Shown here: piece by piece, positions 23,530 to 35,270 of the stretch
How the letters are laid out: each line of letters opens with the position of its first letter
Position numbering within the stretch: the stretch's first letter is position 1
Origin: Polytrichum commune
Taxonomy: Eukaryota; Streptophyta; Polytrichopsida; Polytrichales; Polytrichaceae
DNA length: 64,000 nt
NCBI GenBank assembly: GCA_950295325.1
Contig: OX485804.1
Span: 27,592,001 to 27,656,000, forward strand
Direction of reading: 5' to 3'
The notes under the pieces: generated by a model
Told to the model about the DNA's origin: nothing
What the model saw: only the letters and a program-made list of their open reading frames with translations
Databases searched by the model: none
Position numbers and translations under genes: made by a program

Positions 23530-26438
23530 ATGGCTTCCTTAAGAAAAGGATCTACTGTGGTACTTATAAGGAGGTAAGTGGAGGCGGAGATCACTTAGAT
23601 TAAGAAAAAATTAATATACTTTATTGTACCGGAGTAACTAATGCTGAAAACCTAAGCAACCTCCCACCACATCATGTTACAAGTTAGGAAGCTGCTCTCG
23701 TCTTCTCTCGTTCGATTAAAGACAACAAAATGATGCCGAGCAAGCAAGCATCTTGTATTTGAAACTTTCCAGATCATAAACCAGTTTCCAAACTGCCAAA
23801 ACCTATAACCTTACCGAAAGGCACACAAAGGGCTTACCGGAAGTTTCTAATATCTAGGAAAAACGTGGATGGTATAATCACTGGTGAAAGCGGTACTTGT
23901 ACTAGAATCCTAGAATGTGGCACAGATGAACTTCAAGGCATTGATTGATACTGTATCCTGCCCAAGCTGGTAGCAGCTCGCAGTCAGATGAGACCCAAGA
24001 GAATTCCAATCGGTTATGCAATAGGTTGCTGTTTGAGTCTCAGGGCATCGAACTTGGAGAGACGTTCTCATGTATCCTTCACTCAAGTTGGTAGCTTGCA
24101 GCTGGATGCTGGTCGGTAGTGGATATGGTTCTCAATATTAAACTTTTGATGGGTTATGCGATGGGTAGGCTGATTGAGTCTCAGGGCATTGAACTTGCAC
24201 AAACGTTCTCTAACGTGCACAAGCTAGCAGCTCGCAGGTAGATGCTTCTCGGCATTGGAGATAAATCCCAAGATGATTTCGCTGGGTTATGCAATGAATG
24301 CGTAGGTGTTTGAGTCTCATTCAGGCCATCGAACTTGGAGAGATGTTCATCTATATCCTTCACACAAGTTGGTAGCTCGCATTCAGCTGGATGCTGGTAG
24401 GCAGTCGAGATGACTCCCAATAGAATTTCGATGGGTTATCCAATGGGTAGCTGATTGAGTTTGAGGGCATTGAACTTGCACAAGCTAGCAGCTCGCATTT
24501 AGGTGATTATCGACATTAGAGATGAATCCCAAGATAGTTTCATTTTGATGGGTTATGCATTAGATGGGTAGCTGTTTTGAGTGTCATGCAGGCCATCTAA
24601 CTTGGAGAAACGTTCTGTATCCTTCACACATGTTCGTAGCTCGCAGGAGGATTCTGCTCGCGTTGGAGATGAATTCCGAATTAATTTCGATGAGGTTAAT
24701 ACAGCGATGGGTAGCTGATTGAGTACTTTTAATTAATAATTTTGTGGCATGCAGGTTGGTACAGCCGCTCCTCAATCCAGCGGCGTCGGCCCAACCGCAA
24801 CCCTACATCGCTTTGGCAGCAGGGCAGATGAATAATCCTCCCGTGTCGACGATGCAGGTGAACACCACAGTGTTCGTTCGTGGGATCCCATGGGAGGCCA
24901 CCACGCAGACGGTGGAAAATCACTTCAAAATCTACGGCACCATCGAGACGTGCCATGTGATCCGCCACAAGGACGCCTCCACGAACAAGGGCATCGCCTT
25001 CGTCAAGTTCCACGACGCGGCAGCCGCCCACCGCGCCGTGGGTTGCAACAACCCGGGGGTGATGGACCAGCGAGAAATCTACGCCGAGTATGCACGTCCC
25101 CGAACTACATCCTCCTCCTCCTCCTCCTTATCATCGTCACCATCGTTCGCATCATCGGGGCAGCAAATCAGGCATCATCATGGCAACTATTACTTCAACG
25201 AGTATATTACTAGCTCAGGGTTAAGCCTAGCCCCATCATCAGCTGGAGGTCATATCGAACAACAATATGGTCTGCAGGCCCCCGCGACATCGCTAGTCAC
25301 GTCCCCTAACCCTAACCCTGCAACTCAGGTCTTTCTCACTTCGCCATCTTCATCCCAGTTTTGCATGAATCCAAGTTTCGTACCAGCTGGAATAAGCGCC
25401 AGCAGCAGCACAGGCTACTACATGGTCAATGTTGGCACTCCTGCAGGAGGTCCGGTCACTTACCCCACAAGCTTCAGTATCAATCCAGTGATGGCTGTGG
25501 CGAGTCCTTCGCCATCATGGATCGTAGGTTCTCATGGATCATCCTTGCCATTCGCAAATTCCAGCTATGTTTCTGCTAGTTCCGGAGGCCATGTTTTGGG
25601 GTACCCCTATCCTGGGGTGCAGGTCGTGGCCACCGATCATGCAAGCTGGGCGATTCCTGGTGAAATTTATAACTTCTCGAGGCCACCACTATCTTCTGCT
25701 GCTAATTCGTGGCCGAGTCAGTCTTATTATAATGTTAATCAACCTCAGCATCTCATGGGGGGTTTTGTACATCAAAGTGACCCGGGGCCGAGCGAATCGT
25801 CGTCGTCTTATAACGCGGTAGGAGCTAACTCTGCACAACCAGAAGCTGGCTTGGGGTGGCAGCAGAGTTGGCAAATGGAAGCTCAAGAATCAACAACCCG
25901 GGATATTCATCGTCGTGAGGACGAGGATCATAATTTGATGCAGCACGGTGTTGCCGAATTAGAGGTTGGACATGATGCAATTAGCCCTGATGCCCCATTT
26001 AGATCATCATGTCACCCTTCAGGGTTAGGTCACGGCGAACGAATTAGCGCCGTGCAACCCGCGAAGATTATGCTGCGAGGGAGCCCCGAATCAACTGAAG
26101 ATGTGGACATACAGTTCAATCTGAGGATGACTACTTCACCCAGTGCCGCGGGAAACTTGGGACATGAAGATATCAAAAGCATCAGTAAACATGAGCCTGA
26201 TCAAGAAGGTTCTGATGCAACCGACCATGCCATTGGTCCTCGAAACGAACCTACCTCGAAAACTCAGTGTGCACAATTGTGTGTAGAAACGGCCGAGGGC
26301 CAGGTCATGGCCGATCATGCTCAAGACACCGAGTGGCCACAGCTGCCATCATGTTCAGCTGACTTAGCTAATTTGTCTCTCAAGAAAAGCCACCCCGCAG
26401 AAGCCAGTAGGAAATTAGGTAAGAGAATCATGAAATAG
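23530..26438 (+). CDS. Single-RRM RNA-binding protein (RBM24/ARP1-like), two exons, 575 aa
   Basis: Exon 1 (23530-23573) starts MASLRKGSTVVLIR and ends at a perfect GAG|GTAAGT donor. Exon 2 (24755-26438) follows an ATGCAG acceptor and the joint restores one frame of 575 codons. One RRM spans about residues 50-130: RNP2 is VFVRGI and RNP1 is KGIAFVKF, with Ile where an aromatic residue is usual. The DQREIYAEYARPR end resembles RBM24/38 and plant ARP1 single-RRM proteins, which bind mRNA. The remaining ~440 residues are Ser/Pro/Gln/Tyr-rich and probably disordered. If exon 1 is wrong, Met at 24828 is the alternative start. A good donor (AG|GTAAGA at 26419) near the stop may join further exons. 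Little can be said of its targets. Confidence 0.78.
23925..24730. repeat. Dimeric ~137-bp tandem repeat in the RRM gene intron
   Basis: The landmark GGGTTATGC-like motif recurs at 24011, 24151, 24284, 24433, 24550 and 24692. Two unit types alternate: A has GAACTTGGAGA plus TATCCTTCACACAAGTTGG, and B has GAACTTGCACAA plus GCTAGCAGCTCGCA. The A-B dimer period is about 270 bp. The array runs to within about 25 bases of the exon 2 acceptor. Confidence 0.85.
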
Positions 26439-29400
26439 ACTGCAAATTAAATTAGTACAATTGATTTGCAGCTTAATTTGGTTTTCCATGAAGAATAATT
26501 TGATGCAGGAAACGTGTCACTGGCTGCACGATATTGTATTGATGTTTCTAGGAGATGGACACCATGTCTACAATGTAGGCAGCCATGAATTGCAGCGTAC
26601 TGCCGGAGGTTACTTACCAAGAGAGAGCAAGAGAGAGATCAGAGGAAGCTGTGAGAGCTAGAACAATTTTGGCAGAACATTTTTGTTGTTGTAGATCAAT
26701 CAAGTTGAATATTTGTGTTGACTTAAGAACGGGTGAAATTACAAACTTCTCTCTTGCTTGCATTTGCTGTTGTTGGAACTTGGCCTCGGTAGTGAAGAGT
26801 ACTCAAGGATATGTCAGAGGAACATATATACATAGAATCTCAATCAAGAAAACCTAGCTAGAAGACAGAAAGTTCAATTGACATAATAGGACTTTGTATC
26901 CATAGTAGCTCCCTCAAAAGCTATGAGATAGATTTGTGGCATGGTACTGAAATTCAAGTAATTACGTGCCGGCCAGCCCAGCAATGCTTGACTGATTGTG
27001 GACAGCCAGTGACATTGTGTTCCATCAAAGGTCATGACCTATGTTGAGCAGCAGACCTATATATATGTGATTAAATGCTCAATGTGTCTTTTCTTATGCT
27101 TATATTCTGATACTCTCACCAATTGCGGTTAGAGTCTCTTCTAAACTTTAATTTCCTGACATCACGGTTATTTAAACACCATGCTTGACTGGACTACGTA
27201 GCCGGAATTTGGCAAGGTGTCATCATGCCTTATAATAATCACAATAGTCGTCATTCCATGCTCATTTGATGGTCAGCTTCCTACTGGCGCAGCATGTGTA
27301 CATGAAACCGGCAGAGTTTCCAAATGATTGATAGAGGAATGGAAACCCAATTTCTTTGAAGATTAAGGTTGCGGAAAGTGATTAACTTTGTTCCTGATCC
27401 GGAGCAATTAATCTGGAGTGATTCAGTTATCCACCTCGTATTGAAAGGGGCATCTAATGAGACTAGGAATGAAAGCAATAAATTGGGAGTGTACTGAGTA
27501 CCAGTCTGGAGAACAATGATATGCATGACACACAGTGTGTTTTATTTCAAGTTTTGAAGAGAGATTAACTTAGTTTTCATTGGCTACAACGATTAGAGAG
27601 ATGAAGCCACATATGGATGATTATACAAAACCCCAAAACCCCACACACGCATTCATGCAAAAGTTGGCGAGCTTATCCATTTTTTTGGATAGTTTTGGCT
27701 AGTTCATCCACCAAAAACCATGGAATAATCACACAATATTCTACATTCTATTTCAAGACTTGCAAAACACTGGCTTATAGCCAGATCAAAAACCAACTGT
27801 GACACCTCCATGAAGGCCTACCACTTGCGTCATTTACAAACATTATGGTATTCACCAAAGTCTATCTTCCAACTTTGATGCCAATTAGTCCCTGGTAAGC
27901 TGAGACTCAAGGGATCACTTGGTTTTTTCTACTCCTATTATTGAACCTTCTGAACAGTCTTTTTTAAGCCTTCCCTTTCTGAAATATGATAGGTTTTCAA
28001 ACCTATCATAAATTTACTTAGAAAAAAAGAATCTTCACTTTAAATTCCTTAAGACTTTTGTATATCAACGTCAATTCTTGAAACTTAAGGTACAAAAACC
28101 AAAAATGGTTATTGGCCACTACTAGTGCACTAGACTAGGGGTAGAATGATTCTTGTGGGGATCCAAAATGGTTAACTATAAAAAAGTTGACCCAAAAAGA
28201 ATGCAGGGATAGGTGGGATGCAAAGATTGGCCGGATAGGTGTTGTTTCACACCACTTGCGATCATTATTGGGTGCCATTGTGTTAACTGCTTTGTGTGCA
28301 TTTTGATGCTCAATTTAGGGAGACTCTATCGTACAAGTAGGGGGTTTGAATTATTTAATTTTTGGGGGAACTGTAACTACTTATTTACATGGATTTATTT
28401 TTATGTAACAACTTGCATTCCTCATCATTTTCTCAGAATAGAGTCTATTCCATCTTTGAAAAATATTGCACAAATTTCCAACCAATCTTTCTAGTCGAAT
28501 TAACTTATTTTCACCATTTTTCGTATATCTAACTTAGATGATAGTTTGTGTGATTTGCAATTGCTAACCAGATTGAGACAATTCCTAATTTAATCTAATA
28601 GTCAAATTTGTATGTGAAGTTGGAAGTGCCCACAATGAGGCTTACTCTATCCACATTGCCGCACATGAGATAAGTGTGAACGGGGTAAAAGGAAAAAAAA
28701 ATGTAAGGATCAGGATTCATAAACATGAATATCCTCCCATCTCCATGGAATGCCTGGACTCTATTTGGAATGAATCTTGGCCTCCACTAGGTAACTACTG
28801 TAGAGTAGAGGCGCCCATAACCGATCACTTAAAAGATTATGTGCTAGATTTAGAAAAGTAGAAGGCGGGGCAAATTTATTCTGTGTAGGAAGATAGAAAT
28901 CAAAAGGACTGCAATTTTTTTGGTAAGTTCCTTCTTTCAATTGAAATTTTAGTGAATTTTGAAGCCAGTAGTTGGTTGGAACATATTACCAATGTCTAGA
29001 GTTTGCCATAACCGTTCATTCCTCCTCACTTTCGCACTCAATTCCAAGACATGTGTCATGACACTATTGGTTCCAGCTTGATTGAAAATTTTAGTCCCAC
29101 CATGATTGGAATTCAATTCTAGCCCGATCGAAACACCGGTACCTTGTAGATTACCGATCGATGGGTTCCTGATTGGGAATAGACGCCTCTACTATAAATG
29201 AAGCACGAAGGATCAAAGGGATTGAAAATGATGAGTAATTAAGGAGAATCAGATCCTACTTTTACCCTTTAAATACACACCACCCTCAATGCACAAATCC
29301 TTAAATGCACCTTTTTCTCTTCCGAGACCAGTTAGCGGATCTCCCATCTCTGCTTTTGGCACCACATTAAGTTCAAACAATATCTTACTTCTAAATCACA

Positions 29401-30847
29401 TGTAAATCATTAACGACGACATTCAAATTCTCGCCCCGTCCTCGTTACCAAGAGCTACTCCCTACCTTCAAGGTACCTATACGGACCTAGTTTTGGACTC
29501 TTTTTGGGATTAGTAGGATACGAAACACCATAATTGCTATTAGTGTGGATGATTAGCAAATCCAAGTTGAGGCCATAAACGGGGGCCATATTTGATTTCC
29601 TCATTATTTCTAGAGCTCATCTGAATACTTAGTTTCAGTACCACCCACGTAAAGTTTCTTTCATCAGTCTGCAAGGTTGTGTTTCGATCCGTCCCGTATA
29701 TATGTATCTAACATTGCACGTACAAGTCCATATTGATTTCAGAAATCTACCTTTATCTATTTCAATGCCTCATACCAAAATCCTTTATAAAGGCGCGCTC
29801 AATGGCCGTTAATTAGGCTGTCCATGGATCAAGACATCATTTACTTTTACCAGATATGTACCACTTGCACAAACCACAAGTCATTAACTTATACTATGGT
29901 GGTTACCAACTTGTTCATTCCCAACCTCAATTATCGCCTTGCAACCCGCCTGATTTGGATGAGAAGGAATTATTGCATACAACTGTGTCATTCATCCAAC
30001 ATCAAAACCCTGAAATACTATGTATTCTTAGAGTTTTTTAAAAGTTGGTTTGATGCCCAAATTACTTTCAAAGATTCAAAGTTAGTCTAGATGAAGTCAT
30101 TTGAGATGAATCAACCACAAATTTATAGAAGATTAGGTTTATATATTAGATGGATGATAAGTATGTTCATACGCCAAAATTCTACTCTTGCCCTAGTTTG
30201 GACTGCACTTGCAATCAAGTAGGTTAAACTTCGAAATAAAAAATTCTTTTTTTTTTTTTTTTTTTTTTGGGTAGTATCTTCATCAAAGTTGGTCTTAAAG
30301 GACAAAGGACTATTAGGCATATGGCTTTTGCATATTGTCTTTACAAGCTTGTATCAAGCATTGTCATCAATCTCATTTTATTTCATGGTCTAATATGAAC
30401 CTCTTTGGGGGGTCATTTATTTTATTTTATTGTGTATAAGTATGTTAAAAGGGCCCTAAAAGAGTATTTAATTAGGGGGTATTATGTAGAGGACCATGGT
30501 TTGAATGCACCCATTTGTCATAAAGCGAGCCCACTTTAATGAAAAAATTCACTGACTCTAGTAATTACTTCAATAAATGGTGTAGGAGGCACATATTGAT
30601 AGCACACTAGTTTTGTTATGATTGCTATCCTTTGACTAAAAAATTTGGTAGTACAAGAACAATCACTTGAATCCAACAACTCTACACATAACACATATAC
30701 ATGACATACGCTTCTATCTAGCATCAAAGGCCACATTAAGTCCACAAAAATTGACCATTTAAGAACTCCTATGCACACTATAAGAAACATATGAGAAACC
30801 CCTCCCCCCAGGCTGGCTAGGTTGCCTTGCCAACTAGGTAGGTTTGC
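26439..30847. other. Gene-poor interval after the RRM gene
   Basis: The first few hundred bases may be 3' UTR or extra exons of the RRM gene. Fragments of dispersed repeat R2 lie at about 28540-28680 and 29480-29660. A run of 22 T stands at 30247-30268. Small open stretches at 28213-28494 and 29824-30090 show no family motifs. Confidence 0.5.
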
Positions 30848-31430
30848 TTACTAGGTGGCTAGGCCTACTTACTAAATAACTAGTTGGCTAGGCTTACTTG
30901 CTAGGTGGCAAAGGACGACTAATTAAGGTTGGGTCAATTCTTTATGTACTCACACATGGAATTACAACTTGAAAGCAATGTGGGCACTTCCAACTTCGCC
31001 CAATATTGTAAGGTAACTAGGTTTAAAACGGACATTGTCTTTTTGCACCCACTTCTTGTACTAGAATACTAGGATGCCAAGCATGTAATTAGTGCAAGAT
31101 GATTAGCAAATCCAATTTGTGCCTGTAGCCACTTTCCTCATAATTTGAGGAGCTTGTATGAACATTCTATTCACTATCAAAATGAAGATTCTCTAAGTTT
31201 AAACAAAAATCATATAGGCATCCCCAATTATGTTGCTTGTTCCATTTAGCATCATCAATAAGTTTTGAGCACATTGTCCTCTATCTTTTCACGACATGCA
31301 CTTTTGGTGTCCTTTCTTAGATTGACGCCCAAGCTCTAGCCATACTTCACTCAAACATAGGTGTTTGTTTAAGATCACAAACTTAATTAGGCACATCTAC
31401 CCTACTCGACGGTTTCCTCTACTTATTTAT
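30848..31430 (+). repeat. Dispersed repeat R2, long copy
   Basis: The 330 bases from about 30880 to 31213 match, inverted, 40790-41110. Shared phrases include GCTAGGTGGCAAAGGACGAC, GTGGGCACTTCCAACTTCGC and CACTATCAAAATGAAGATTC. It is preceded by GGCTAGG/ACTAGGT-rich sequence at 30810-30900. Other partial copies are at 18.1, 21.2-21.9, 28.6, 29.5 and 47.9-48.2 kb. Confidence 0.7.
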
Positions 31431-31639
31431 CATGAACATTGTCATTTCAAGTTTTCAAATCGGACTTCAAATACAAAAGTGAGAATAGGTCTAAATGGTG
31501 ATTCCTAGTCTCTTTATACAATCAAGTAAGCCCTCCCAATTGTGCTAAATGTTTTAAAATATAATCATGTTTTTACTTATAATACATAGTGTAATCTCGT
31601 TATATCTCAACACTTATTGGTGTCCATACCTAACTTCAA

Positions 31640-34600
31640 GACTTGCACATATACCACTCAAATATACACATACATGGCATCTCTACTTTAAAACCTTTGA
31701 AAATTATACTCCCTTTTGTTTTTGAGCAACATTTTCTCGTTGGTTTCTTTCCCTTGTATTTTTTTGGTCTTGGCAATACTTTAGCACTTGCCTCGGTTGT
31801 AGTAGAAGGTTGGGTCATTTCATCTTCCATGATGACCATTGTGTCCTCTCCCCTCCAAGGCCTCCCATGGCCAATCTTGTCCTAGTCACTTGAGCTTGGA
31901 TAGAAGAAGTATTGGTTCATGAACGAGGTAGACCAATTGCTTTGGGTGTAATCCTAGGATTAAATACTAATTTTGTGGTTCTCCCGAACACCTTCATCGC
32001 TTTATCTAAGGCATCAAGTTGCGGTTGAGTTAGTAAATTGATTTTATCTCGCATGAAAAAACCGCTCAAAATGTCTTGAATCATATCATTTACAAAATCA
32101 ACAGTAATATTAGTCCTTTAAGTAACTTGGGTGCTCGGAACTTTCACAGGTTTATCTTCCAAAGATAATGGAAGCATACTGACATTTGTGTCACGAGATA
32201 TTATGTCACCTTCACCTTCAACATCTATAATTGCCTTTACAAAACTAATGATTTCACGATCAATAATCCAAATCAAAAGGTAATTTAATAAATTATGCAA
32301 TGTCTATATCTAGATATCAACCCACTTTATACTTAAATTTCAAAAATTTCCACGTATCTTTTTAAATGGCCACATAGACTTTCCCACTTGTATTAACTAC
32401 ATTAAAAGTCTCATTATATGTAGCTGATGGTTTTCCAATACCATGTAATGACAAGTTTGTATATGAGTCGAGTTTTTGACAAACCTGTTGGATTGTTTTC
32501 TTTGTCATCAATAATGTCTTGTTCTTTGTTGATCTTCCCGCTTGAATTGAAGCTTCAATCTTAAAATTTTCATCTACAACATGTAAAAACCCCTCTTTGT
32601 TCAATGACAGTATTAACTTCGAATGTTTTAACTCCCTATCCAATAGAATCTGTACATTCAACATATGCTTACATATATGCACTCGGTTGTTGCACTCACA
32701 ATACTCAGGACTTAGGTTTAATGCATACCAAGTATCTGGGTTTGTTTGATTTGGAACCGAAAATTCCATACTATATGGATCAATTATTTGTAGATGTCCT
32801 CTTGGATCATTTCAGTAATCTTCAACAATTTAAGTCGCCCTTTGTAATCTTGTTGTATAGTGTCGCAACCCTCACTAGGTCCCTTTAAACTAACTTGGTC
32901 ATTTTTTTTCAATTCTAGTAAGGGTCACACGCGCTAACCCTTTGCATTCCGCCATGCTAATGGTTAGCTTCCCATACCGCAGACCTTATACTTCATAAGA
33001 GGGGAACCAACCCTCCTACTTTACTTTTAGGACTCACCCCTTAATCGGTAACCAATTCTTAGATGTGGACTTCCATGCATAGAAGTCTAATCTTATGTTG
33101 ATCATCGCGTTGCCAAAGCAACACTATAACAACCTGAATCATACTAGGCAAATATGCCCTCACATTGGGCCAATGCCCATGGAGGCCGTGCCGTTCGGCC
33201 TCGGGTGGGTTCGGCCACACCACCTCACCCATATAAGCCTCTAGGACTTTTGGCAAGGCCCCTATCCCACCGTCAAGAAACCTTTTGTCTCTATAACAAG
33301 AGTTGGGTCCAAGTAGACATTTTCCCTTAGACAATAGGGCTAGAAGCCCCCAATAGCTACAAAGCATCATAACTTCTTTGTATGACGTCTAATGCTTACA
33401 AAAGACCACTCCATCGGCGTCTACGCTTCACGTAGATGCCCATGGACTCATCACTTGCCCCATTCGGGCAAGTATTGAGGAAGTTATGCCTGCTCAAACC
33501 TTGGCAGTTCTGGGAGCCACTCCCAGGTCACTGCTGTACCCGGGACATCGCCCCACTCAAATGGCCATATCTCCTAGCTAACACCTCCGATTGAGGTGTT
33601 CTTGAGCATTTTAGAATCCGCATGGCATAATCTACGCGTAGCTCATGGCCTTACCCTTGTGACTCCTAGTCTCTGTGGGTGGGAGGCGTTTCCAACGCCC
33701 GGGGTCCTCTCACCAATGCCACCACAAGTCCCAGGATTCACTTCGGGGTCCCCCTTGTGCCCATGGTGTTTCGGGGATTCCTCATGGAGAGGTGCATGAC
33801 ATGTAGTGCTTGTCTTGGCCACGTGTCAAAAACTTCCCCGATTTGGTCAATAAATTAAACATGCCAATAATAATTGACTAACGTCCCTTTGCCAAAACGT
33901 GAGCCGATTCCATTTTCACTTGTGTACTTATTTCACATGGATTCATGAAGACAATATTTAAACGTTGTAAACCCATTTAAAAGTTTCATATTTTGAGTTC
34001 AAAGCTCATGTGTTCAGTGAGTTCCAATGAACAAGCATGCATAAAATAGTACTACTCGCCAACGAGAATTTGCCTTTTTTTTAACCTTTAAACTCAAGCT
34101 CTAGTATAAACAAAAGGGGGGGGGGTGCTAAGTCATTCACCTATAAGTGCACACAGTAATGTATCAAGCCTCTGGTTCATGTTTCTTCGCAATAATGTGT
34201 AATTGATATAATGACATAATCTTTCAACAAGATTTGTGGTATTGATGTATCTATGTTCATATAGCCATGTTGGTCACATTTCACGCCATTGGGATTCAAT
34301 GCATGCCCATCCAGTAGCAACATAATTAAATACATCACGTTTATCTACATATGTGATTTTAAATTCCTAATATTTTATGTTGAATGCCTCCTCCGTGATA
34401 CACTCCAATAATTCATACTTGTGTTTGCATAAATTCATTTTATTCACCTTGGAATTTTTTGTTAAATTTTTTTCAATCCAAACCTTTTTAATATGAAAGC
34501 AACATAACAGAAAATGACATTTTGTTTGTATTTTGCATGTTTCACTGATTTTTCAACACCATAAATCTTCATCAATAATGTCATCTTAAATTTATAAATA

Positions 34601-35270
34601 ATAATAGCATTCCAACGTACATGTCCCATCTTATAAAAAATAACTTCTATTGTCAATCTCAAGGCCATGTTTTCTTGGCCACTCTTAACATCAAATGAAC
34701 ACAATATTAAAAATATGGGCATCCCCAAACCTCTAGTATTTGTGTACATTGTTGCATAAAGGGGCAATTCATATCAGTTCGTTTTGAAAGTAGAGTCTTG
34801 TGCCCATGCAAAACCATGGGTAATCTGAAGTACTCATTTGCTCAGCCATTTTGTTTGTATAACTAATACAAAAGATTTTTTCTTAAGGTCTTTGTTGGTT
34901 GGATCACAATGTTGATTAAAAAATGACTACATCACTACTTATGTAGTCTTCAATCCCATTATTGACATTTATAAAATCATCATTATGCAAGTATTTTTTT
35001 TTCGCATGCTATAAGCTAAATTTCCAACATCCTTTGAGATTGGAAAAAACCTATATGAAACTTGATCATAGGGTTTTGCCTCTTTGCGCAAAACATTGGC
35101 TCGCGTTCTTGCAGCTATTAAGGTTGATTGCACATCATTAAGTTTGTGCAGATATTCTATATAGTGAAATATGGCCATGGAATGAAGGAGGAAAAATAAA
35201 ATATATGCATCCAATCTCGGTATATGTCCCAAATGCTCTCCATAAATGTGAATATGCAAATTGTCATAAC
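31640..35270 (-). pseudogene. MULE-like transposase pseudogene, split by a solo LTR
   Basis: On the minus strand, collinear fragments of one transposase appear. HIYGEHLGHIPRLDAYILFF lies near 35255 and PLYATMYTNTRGLGMPIFLI near 34765. LVERLCHYINYTLL follows near 34190, and a SWIM zinc finger (CECNNRVHICKHM, CxC-x6-CxH) near 32690. Lys/Pro-rich C-terminal pieces continue to about 31640. This order (MULE core, then SWIM finger) is that of Mutator-like/FAR1-related transposases, which cut and paste DNA. Frame breaks are scattered throughout, and the 941-bp solo LTR at 32861-33801 interrupts it between the core and the SWIM finger. No terminal inverted repeats were fixed. The family level is fairly clear; the ends are approximate. 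Confidence 0.72.
32861..33801 (+). mobile_element. Solo LTR, copy 1 (941 bp)
   Basis: It starts TGTCGCAACCCTC and ends GGTGCATGACA (TG...CA). Flanking 5-mers TATAG (32856-32860) and TGTAG (33802-33806) agree at 4 of 5. No primer-binding site follows and no polypurine tract precedes, so it is a solo LTR from LTR-LTR recombination. It matches 39692-40651 end to end. Confidence 0.85.

Noticed and set aside
22764-23540. A minus-strand gene with coding-like stretches (GAIFEVATVTAASAG, KIIGADKDIDTLMNE)
   Set aside because: The pieces cannot be spliced in frame, match no family I know, and overlap exon 1 of the RRM gene.
24744-24828. Translation of the RRM protein from 24744
   Set aside because: That codon is GTG and lies before the splice acceptor at 24753-24754. 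Exon 1 at 23530 or Met at 24828 is more plausible.
25305-25322. Interstitial telomere repeat (CCCTAACCCTAACCCT)
   Set aside because: It lies in frame inside the RRM protein's coding region and encodes an Asn-Pro repeat; too short to be telomeric.
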